Shown in pieces: positions 1 to 8,349 of a DNA stretch of 34,655 nt. The translations under genes and the position numbers were made by a program. The first letter of the stretch is position 1. Each line of letters opens with the position of its first letter. The notes below the pieces were generated by a model. The model searched no databases, was not told the DNA's origin, and worked only from the letters and a program-made list of their open reading frames with translations. Origin of the DNA: Folioceros fuciformis (lineage: Eukaryota > Anthocerotophyta > Anthocerotopsida > Anthocerotales); the NCBI GenBank assembly GCA_049999805.1, contig JBNGIO010005131.1:1-34655 (forward strand), in the 5' to 3' direction.

Positions 1-1007
1 ATATATATGTGTACAGTCCATACGTCTTTCAACGACATTTGCTTTTTTGTGCTCTTCGCAGTTCTCCTCTCCTCTCCTCATCTGTCAGCCAGCTTTTTCA
101 TAAAGAGGAAGAAGGTGCGTGAGTACCAAGGCCAGAAAATGCTTGCCACGATGCGATAATGGAAGGAGCTTTTGGGAAGGCGAACAAAATATGAATGTCA
201 GGTTTGCGCACTCCTAGGGCCTCCGGACAGCTTTATTAGGGCTGTGGTAGTGGATCTGGTTCGGTTGCCGTTTCCGTTCCCACTGGGGATGTGGAGGATA
301 TTCCGCAACACCCTCAGCCAGGCTGCCACCCGGCTGGGATCCAGGTGGCGGGGATCCCAGCGCGGCAGCCGCCCTGGCACATGTCCCCCTGTAGCCTTTG
401 CGGGCCTCCACCACCTCCTTGCATGAACAAATCGGAAATGAAATTCTTCCACCACAAAATATCCATGGCCCCGGCTCCTGGTCCGGCAGCCGCACCTGGT
501 AGGTCCGTAGTCGCCGGGCCGGTACCCACCCAGGTCGGCACTGGTACAGCCCCGCCGAACCAGCCAGTCAACCCGCTCACGTTCATGGCGTGGAGGCTTG
601 TGTGTTGTCTTGGCTTGTCTTGTCTTGCGTTGTGTTGCGTTGCGTTGCTTTGCTTTGCTTATTAGGTACCGCGCCTCGGTTTGGCTTGTCTTTTGCTGTG
701 AGTCGGAACTGGACCGTGTCTGTAGGAACGTTCAATACTTTCTTCGGGAATGAACAGATCATCGAGGCTAGTGATCCGTGTAGCAACCATGCTCCTTCCC
801 AGCTTCACCACACACCCATGACGGGCTCGGTCTCGTAGGCTATGCATAGCCGGATTGAAATTTTGAGCTTGGAGAGGATTTTGTTGCGCACCTGACTGAC
901 ACCGTGGTGACCGCCCACTAAGGACTGCTCCAATAACCAACAGCAACACAGTCACAAAAGAAGGAAGAACGTTGATAGCATGGACCGTTGGAACTGAGGC
1001 CGTTGGG

Positions 1008-1046
1008 TGGGACCGGGACCGAGACTGGGACTGGGACTGGGACTGG
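1008..1046. repeat. GGGACT/GGGACC-type microsatellite
   Basis: About six imperfect tandem copies of a GGGACT/GGGACC-like hexamer. It encodes the artificial-looking Asp-Trp (plus strand) or Ser-Gln/Ser-Arg (minus strand) runs seen in overlapping frames, which is a reason to distrust those frames as genes. Confidence 0.85.
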
Positions 1047-2101
1047 GGTTGGTCACCAGGCTGGAGGGTAGGAAAACTGGGATGTGTTGGGTCGGAACCT
1101 GCGGGGGCAAGGATGCTGCCACCGAGGCCCCTGCATGAAGCAGGCTCGGGCCGAAGCTGGCACGCCATTTGGGTCCACCCACGACGCTCCTCGGTACGGA
1201 CCATCTGCTTCAGGGCGGCGGGTCCGGAACGCCGTTCGTCAACAACGGGACAGGACGGGACGGGACGGGTATTCTGGCCACGTCCCGTGGAGCGCCCAGC
1301 CCGAGGCGCAGCCCAAAGCCTCTCCCATGTTCCGTGTGTGTCGCATGTTCGGGGTGTGGCAGCCGGGGCCGCTACGCGGAAGTGAAATAAATCAATATAT
1401 TAATAAGCCCGTTACGCAAGGCTGCTGGAGATAGAAAGAGAGGCGTGACGGAGTCTGGGAGGGCGGGACAAGGCACAGCAGCAGCCCCGCCGTTTGCTGG
1501 ATGCGTGCTCTGTGCAGCAGGTTAGTGGGCAGCGGGAGAGAAGGGACCGGAAAGACTGTAGGCAGCGGAGGATCCGGGGAGTATATGGGAGGACGGTATT
1601 TGTGGAGATGGTAGGCGAGGGGCTGGAGTGGCCTCTCCTCGTGGCCTGACCTGCTGTGTCTAGACAGGTTCATCTCATCCCGCTCATGGCGCAGCTGCCA
1701 TCATCGGCGCACCCGCCTGGCACCCGTCTTGCTCAATCTGGCCGTCGGAATGTGCAGGCGGAAACGGGAAAAAACCTGGAATCATCCCTTGCCTGATTGT
1801 TCGCCCGCTCTAGCATATGTGTCCTCGTCCTTCGAATCTGCTTGCCTGGTTTGGTTTTGCTGCGGTCTTCTTCAGCGCTCCTGCTTCATCCTCCCTCGCG
1901 CTGCACTTTCTGAAGTCGTTCGGGAGCAGCTCGAGGCCTTCTCTACAGGGCAGTGCAGGGCCCGGCGTTTCCGTGTCGCGTCGATGCTGGCTGCCGTGTG
2001 AAATCTTCCTTGTGTGGAGGAATCTGCCTGCTCCTGTCTGAGGCGTCCTCGTGTACCTTGCTTTTTTTTTTCTTGCTTCGCGCGACTTCTACGAGGGATG
2101 C

Positions 2102-2128
2102 GGGAGGAGGAGGAGGAGGAGGAGGAGG
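2102..2128. repeat. (GGA)n trinucleotide repeat
   Basis: An uninterrupted GGA/GAG run of about nine units, some 430 bp upstream of the ATG at 2558. It is probably in the 5' leader or promoter of that gene. GA-rich tracts are common in plant 5' UTRs. Confidence 0.85.
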
Positions 2129-2557
2129 TGTAGGGACTGGGCCTCTGGCGCGTGAGGATGGACTTCCTCTGAGCGTTGCTTTTCAACCCCCGGCTGTCGT
2201 GGAGCTTTGGGACTGTCTTGAAGTCGTAACGCTTCCGTGAGCACTTTGCTGTCCGGCCAGCCAGACAAGCGCGCATTGCTGTCCGGTCAGCCACGCAAGT
2301 TTTGACGCGGATCCGTCTGCCTGTGGATCCTGAGATCACCGGCCCGATCCAGCAATTTGACGAGCTCTCTAGGAGCCGAGCTTCAGCTGCAGCTCCGTCC
2401 GAACTTTGTATCCCTCAGCGCCCCACGCTGATGGCAGTGGGGAAGATCTGGGAAGAAACAGAGTTGCGTAGCTCGAGCGGCAGGAGTTGTGTTTAAGTAG
2501 CGACGGCGTGTTACCCTCAGCAGGGCCAGATTTGTCTGTTTCTCAGAAGCTGTGGAG

Positions 2558-3028
2558 ATGATGAGCCCCGGCCCTCCTCCGGTGGAATCGGCTGCCGCTC
2601 CCGACAGCTATCCGAGGGAGTCTCTGAAGAAAAGAAGGGAGGACACCGTCCCGGAATCTGAGCGGAATGAGACCGAGGCGCCTTTTTCTCCTCTTCGCGA
2701 GGACTACAGTGAGCATGAATTTTACAGCAGCCCCCTCTTCAGAGGTTTCAAAGGTCTCGAGGGCTACAACAGGCGCCAACGCTACCTGCGTTCGTACACT
2801 TTCAGCCGGGAAGAGAGCCCTGCGGAGAAAGTGAAGAAATCGTGCAAGAAGCTCAAGGCTGCCGCCTGGGCTCTCATGGCATGCAACTATTCTCCTGCCG
2901 TTGCAAGGAAGTTCAAGCAGCAGGTCAAGGAGCACGCCTCAAGATTTTTCTCGTCCGGTCGATCTACGCAGTTCCACCTGCCTAGGTTGCATGTGCCGGA
3001 GTGCCTGAGAATGCCGCAGATCTCTTAG
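2558..3028 (+). CDS. Small basic single-exon protein of unknown function
   Basis: Uninterrupted frame of 156 aa from the ATG at 2558. The frame is open 6 bases further upstream, but only through a GTG, so 2558 is the first real start. The N-terminal 40 residues are Pro/Ser/Glu-rich and look disordered. The middle has an aromatic, basic motif (RRQRYLRSYTFSREE, about residues 74-88), followed by a lysine-rich helix-prone segment (about 90-130) with an alternating hydrophobic pattern, and a basic tail. There is no signal peptide or membrane span. My impression is that similar 'YLRSYTF' motifs occur in small plant-specific proteins of unknown function, but I cannot verify this and assign no role. 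Codon choice looks coding (many GAG/AAG/CTC codons). A decent-length 5' leader with a GGA repeat supports a real transcript. Confidence 0.5.
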   Translation: MMSPGPPPVESAAAPDSYPRESLKKRREDTVPESERNETEAPFSPLREDYSEHEFYSSPLFRGFKGLEGYNRRQRYLRSYTFSREESPAEKVKKSCKKLKAAAWALMACNYSPAVARKFKQQVKEHASRFFSSGRSTQFHLPRLHVPECLRMPQIS

Positions 3029-4664
3029 GGTCGGCCGTGGTAACATCCATGGGCTGACATTTGGGATTCAGGTTTTCTTTTGGGATTTACGCTTTGGCCA
3101 TGGATGCTCTTTCTTGTTGCGTGTGTGACAAGACATCAGGTAGCGAAGAAGGCTGTCATGCCCTTCGGCGTTGAGTGCAAGGACTGGAAAGTGTAGGGGC
3201 TATCTCGTCACGGAGGGTTTAAATTAAATCTTGGACTCCATGATTAGGCCGTTTATCAACAGGACATAGCTGCACTAACTTTTCTTCTAGTCGATCTTCC
3301 AGCGGAAACGATGGCAGGCTGTGTGTGTCTTTGAAGATAAGCAGTTTAGGAGAGGCAATGTGGACTCGCACCTCAGAGACTTGTTGGCATAGAATTGTTG
3401 GGAAATTCTGCATCTGGCTAGGTACACAGTAACAAAGTGTTGGGATCATGTCTCTGTGTCAAGAGCGACAAGTTCCGACGGGATTTTCTGCGTTTGGTCG
3501 GAAGTCAGATAGCAAGCATGGACTTTGCAAAAGTAGTTGTTGTCTCTACTTAGAGTTTCTTTTCTTGTCCTTGTACATCCTGTGAGCTTTCGCCCTAAAA
3601 CCGGGGCAGTTACATCCTTCTCGCGTACATTTCGTGGAAAACAGCCTAGACAACACAACGCGTTTGTGTGCTGTGACCGATTAAACGCGTTGTACATAGA
3701 CGTTTTCATTCCGATATAAACATACCGTGATGATGTTGGGCCTTCAAATTTGCCCGCACTTAGAGGACTTGGCGCACTCGATACAGAGCTAGAAGGCCGG
3801 AAGCTCCAGCAACAAGACGAATGCTTTCCAGGCGGCTGTGCGCAATGCATTGCCCAATCACCACACTGTCCCTAGCCTCTTGATATGACTCTTGCCCTCA
3901 GGGAGCCGCGGAAGTAGTCTTCATCGTTCTGGCGAAGAGGAAGAATCGGGTCTCCTTGAGGGAAATAGGTGAGTGAGGAAGGGGAAGGAGTGCAGGATCG
4001 TAAGAGGGATCAAAAGCAACAACACCTGAGCTAAGGGGTGGAGTGGAGGGGGACACACAGCTCTTGTACCCTGCTGAGCCCTGTCGGAAACCTAGCTAGA
4101 AAATTCACAGCCCCACGCCCTCGCCTCCGGAAGAAATGCCCGCCACTTCCTTTCATTGTTGGAACTGGAAATTGGAAACAATCGCAGCCCCATTTCTTTG
4201 ACCACCTCTGGCGCTCAAGCGAAGCTCCGAGGACCTGTGCCAATTTCCACGCCGGTGTTCCCAATCCCTCATCTCCGTGACCCAGCCAGACTGCGAACGG
4301 GAGAGACGTTGCGCCTTCCCCACGTGCCGCTCGATCCCGAGCTCTTTCACGGTGCAAGGCGACAGAGTACAATACAGCCTCATGTGCCTTGCGAGGCCAT
4401 CTCAGCGTGGAGCTCACGCAAACACTTTCACCTCGAAAGCACAGAGTTTTACCGTGCAACTTGTCGAGGTAGTGACAAATCGGCCAAAAGCAGACAAAAT
4501 ATACATACGTGGGTGGCACGAGAGGGGCTGTATCGGGGGAAAGTGGTGAGCAGCATCCCAGAATGTTCCTGTCAGCTCCAGTAGCGTGAAGGAGGGTGGA
4601 TATAACACTTAGCCCATTGGAAATGAGGTAGCGAAGAAGAGTTTGAGAGTCTCGGTGCACAGCC
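3029..4664. other. Intergenic region, no recognisable gene
   Basis: It holds the presumed 3' UTR of the small upstream gene and the promoter of the DJ-1/PfpI gene. Frames of 134 aa (3446-3850 minus) and 211 aa (4031-4666 minus) are open but carry no domain and have stop-poor, composition-driven sequence. A reversed CCAAT box (ccattgg) lies about 50 bp before the ATG at 4665. Confidence 0.5.
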
Positions 4665-5523
4665 ATGGCGAGCGAAGCTCGGGAGATCCTGGTGGCGATC
4701 GTTCTCTACGACAGGATCACTATCCTGGATGCAGTGGGGCCATACGAAGTGCTGCATCTTCTGCCTAATGTGCGAATCGTGTTTGTGGGCCACCAGCCGG
4801 CTGTCTACTATTCAGAAATGGAATTCCTCGGTCTGCCTGCTACGAAATCGTTCGAAGAGGTACCCGCTCCTGACGTTCTCGTGGTACCTGGAGGCTTCGG
4901 CACGCGAAAGCTGTTGAACGATGCACTGATTCTCGACTGGATCAAGAAGGTGAATGCCGAGTCGTTCCTTGCGTTCTCATAACCCACGCACAGGCATTTG
5001 TGCTTGCTAAACAGGTTGAGCCCCTCGGTGCAGGTTCATGGAAGCACCTTGTACACCACCTCCGTTTGCACTGGATCTCTGCTTCTTGCCGCTGCCGGAC
5101 TGCTGAAAGGATTACAGGCCACAACACACTGGTCGTGCTACGATCTCCTTGCTCAGTACGGAGCCAATCCCTCGAAACAGCGGGTGGTGCGACAGGTCAT
5201 GCCAGCAGCCAGACGGTTTCTCTGTAATTTACTGCGTGTTCTATTGCATCGGACTTGCTGATGGACGACAAAGGCGTGCCGCTCGTGTGCAGGGCAAGAT
5301 CATAACGTCCGGAGGAGTTTCTTCTGGAATAGACATGGCTCTACAACTCGCTGCTCTGCTCACAGATGAACTCACTGCCAAGGCTGTCCAGTTAGCAATC
5401 GAGTATGACCCGCAGCCACCTTACGATAGTGGGTCTGTTGACAAGGCCAGTGAGGCGGTGCTAGCCAAAGCTGGGGAACTAGGCGTCACACTCCGCAGTC
5501 GAGATGCGGCACTACGATCCTAA
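4665..5523 (+). CDS. DJ-1/PfpI family protein, isonitrile-hydratase (InhA)-like
   Basis: Three exons, 4665-4949, 5034-5195 and 5293-5523, joined by phase-0 GT-AG introns of 84 and 97 nt, give 225 aa. This is the usual length of the single-domain InhA-type branch of the DJ-1/PfpI (class I glutamine-amidotransferase-like) superfamily. Visible signatures are the N-terminal strand and acid motif ILDAVGPYEVL (Asp22), the VVPGGFG loop (about 73-79), the nucleophile elbow TTSVCTGSLLLAAAGLL (Cys107-Thr108), THW after it, and the C-terminal VSSGIDMAL and QLAIEYDPQPPYDSGS blocks. In Pseudomonas isonitrile hydratase the equivalent Asp, Cys and Thr are catalytic, and all three are present. The enzyme would hydrate isonitriles to N-formamides, but the plant substrate is unknown, and methylglyoxal- or stress-related activity is an alternative. 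There is no targeting peptide, so it is probably cytosolic. It converges on RPL23 with about 150 bp between stop codons. The branch is better known from bacteria and fungi, so an ancient transfer is possible. Confidence 0.9.
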
Positions 5524-5675
5524 TATAATGATCCAGCTTGGAAATATGCCATTCATGTAAAGGCGTATAATAAGGGTGTGTGACTACACCACCGACCCCT
5601 CAACTTCACAAAAAAACCGCTGGTTCCTGCAGGCAGTTGACTACTTGCCCGCGTGATACTACTCATCTTCGAGTC

Positions 5676-6375
<700 letters not shown>

Positions 6376-6631
6376 GGCGCCGGCCGCCGCAGCTCAACAC
6401 CTTCAGAACAAAACCTAAACCAACCGAAAGAAACTTGATGGCCTGTGTGTCGCTTTATATACCTAGTGGAAGAGCCGAAATTGTCTGAATCTACATACAG
6501 TATGTATATTCGTTTATTGATAACTTACGTATGATCATACGTACGTATTTACGGGTGTTCGCTCGTTGGAGACGTTTTTTCCCGCCAACACCAGCAGTGA
6601 AGTCTCAGCACACGCTGCGGTTTTGCAAGCC
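6376..6631. promoter_or_regulatory. Bidirectional promoter between RPL23 and MMS21
   Basis: The 256 bp between the two divergent start codons must contain both 5' UTRs and both core promoters. A telo-box-like AAACCTAAACC lies at about 6410-6420 next to RPL23, as is common in plant ribosomal protein promoters. A TATA-like tttatatacc lies at about 6453-6462. Two inverted repeats follow: a 7-1-7 arm at 6492-6506 and a perfect 18-bp palindrome at 6526-6543. That these elements are used is an inference. Confidence 0.5.
6526..6543. repeat. Perfect 18-bp palindrome in the shared promoter
   Basis: TACGTATGATCATACGTA reads the same on both strands, with two ACGT cores (each TACGTA). ACGT is the core of plant bZIP-binding elements, so this could be a symmetric factor-binding site serving both genes, but AT-rich palindromes also arise by chance. 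Confidence 0.7.
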
Positions 6632-8108
6632 ATGGTGATGGACGGAGTTCGTATGGGCATGCGGAGGATGGCCGATAAGGCCAGGACTCTTTCAACTGTA
6701 AGCTCTGTCGCCCTCTTTGTCAGTTCTCTGTTTCTTGGTGGTTTTGGTTGATTCTGGGACCGTTCAAGCTGGTGCTCGGCATCTAATGGCGAGCATTTTT
6801 GCAGGAGATGGATGCCAACACGATGAAGATCCGATTGTTGGCGGAAGACCTGGAAAAGCATCACAGCAGCGATATGGTGCTTAGCCCTACCCTCTCGGAC
6901 GGCTTGTGTTGTTTCCAATTGTCCGATTCTACCTCACCGGTGACCGTTGATTTCTAGGTTAACCAACTTGAAGGTGCTACCCTAGAGATGATAGAATGTG
7001 CTGATTTTCTGAAACATCACTCTGGGGCGCTTCAATTCGTCGCTGAATCCTACCAACCTGGACCTCAGGTAACTAAGTTTTCGCTGGCTCAGGCACTACT
7101 TCTTTTTTGGATTTCTGCGGACGGCTATGATTTTAGTTAGATTTCTTCGGGGTGCTACTTTTGTACTAGATTTCTGCGGGTGCTATGTTTTTAGTTGGAT
7201 TTCTTCGGGGTGCTACTTTTGTACTAGATTTCTGCAGAGTCTTACAAACAAATTTCTGTCCATTGTGAAGTGAAGCTGACAGATTTTGTGAGCTTGCTAG
7301 AAGAGAAACGAAGGGAGCTTGCACAGGCCACACCATGTGATCCAACAAATTCTCGCTTTTACAAACAATTTAAGGAAGCTGTTTGGGTAACTACGTTGGT
7401 TGGAAAATAATTGATCTAGATAGGGCAGCATTGTTGAACGTTGCTGATTGCCGATGCTATTGAGTGTGCAGAACGTTCACCATTCTGGAGAGCCCATGCC
7501 GGGGCAGGAGTTAGAGGACATTGTGATGACGACATCAGAATTTGGAATAAAAAACAAAATTTGCCCCATCAGCGGGAAGCCAGTGACAGAGCTCGTGGAC
7601 CCTGTCAGGAGGTGTGTCCTATTGAACGTCAAGCACTGGTTGTTGGACGAACATGTAGCAAGACGCTGTAAAGGCTTATCAAGGTATTGTGTCCTGTGCC
7701 TGTTGCAGTACGGCCTGCCAACACATTTTTGAGAAGTCAGCCGTCATTGAGCTTATCAGGATGGCTGGAAGACGGATTTGCCAGTGTGCGATTGCAGGTA
7801 AACATGGGGACTTGCGGGCGATTATGTGTACCGGTGGCATGCTTTGTCTTGTCCCCGGCACGTGGTGCTTTGTACACTTTTTCTTTTACTTTCTGAAAGA
7901 GTTACTCATTATGCCTTGGTCGGACATTGTAGGCTGCCCGAAACCTCTTACCTTGGCTGAGCTCATATGCGACGAGTACCTGCTAGTGGAGATTGCAGAG
8001 CTGCGGACCCGCAGTTGTGAAGGAGCCATGTCTGGTGCAGAAGACTTTACGGACCTGGATGCCGTCGTTGATTTAGACGTAGTGGAAGACACCCAGGAGG
8101 ACGAATGA
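6632..8108 (+). CDS. MMS21: E3 SUMO-protein ligase MMS21/NSE2 (HPY2)
   Basis: Seven exons (6632-6697, 6805-6876, 6958-7068, 7240-7386, 7472-7611, 7709-7797, 7933-8108) encode 266 aa; Arabidopsis MMS21/HPY2 is about 249. The N-terminal half (about 1-130) is predicted helical, the part of NSE2 that docks on the SMC5 arm. The diagnostic block NVHHSGEPMPG (133-143) precedes CPISGKPVTELVDPVR and the SP-RING, whose zinc ligands are Cys182, His184, Cys205 and Cys210 (C-x-H ... C-x4-C). The tail is acidic. The enzyme attaches SUMO within the SMC5/6 complex and acts in DNA repair and meristem cell-cycle control. The frame holds across every junction. Exon 4 needs the second AG of 'gcagag' to stay in frame. 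The first ATG in frame is 6632. It diverges from RPL23 and converges on the PPR gene, 240 bp away. Confidence 0.94.
7131..7237 (+). repeat. 58-bp tandem duplication inside MMS21 intron 3
   Basis: The segment starting TTTTAGTT(A/G)GATTTCTTCGG at 7131 is repeated at 7189 with only a few differences, a period of 58 bp. A partial earlier echo (ggatttctgcgg) lies at about 7109-7120. The second copy ends at the splice acceptor used by exon 4, where 'ctgcag' replaces 'ctgcgg' of the first copy. Confidence 0.85.
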
Positions 8109-8349
8109 TTGACAGTTTGTGCTGGCCCACCTGGCGACTCCAAGCCGAGAACAGATGGACAGCTGACACCTCTAGTGAGCCCCGCGGCCAAGAGATCCTA
8201 TCAATTTGGCAGACGATATCCGTTGCTGGAGTTATCTCGTGATTTGTCAGATCAAATTGAGGCTCCTCATAGTGCTTTCTTGAGATAGCCTTAGGAAGTT
8301 TCCATTATTTGTTGTCATTGGATTCCCCTTCAAACTAAAATTCCCAAGT

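Larger units (their letters stand above)
1..2557. other. Largely non-coding 5' region with microsatellites
   Basis: I recognise no gene here. Open frames occur on both strands, but they show no known domain and read mostly as proline/arginine-rich or repeat-encoded text. Low-complexity tracts lie at about 608-660 (TTGCG/TTGCT type), 1008-1046 (GGGACT type), 1243-1269 (GGGAC type) and 2102-2128 (GGA). A minus-strand frame at 662-1204 has one hydrophobic stretch but no start codon near it. The last 300 bases or so probably hold the promoter and 5' UTR of the small gene starting at 2558. Confidence 0.5.

Noticed and set aside
3446-3850. 134-aa minus-strand frame
   Set aside because: No domain or splice context; composition is not gene-like.
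4031-4666. 211-aa minus-strand open frame ending at the DJ-1 start codon
   Set aside because: No domain or conserved motif. It covers the promoter of the DJ-1 gene and reads as low-constraint, Arg/Leu/Ser-rich text typical of chance frames.
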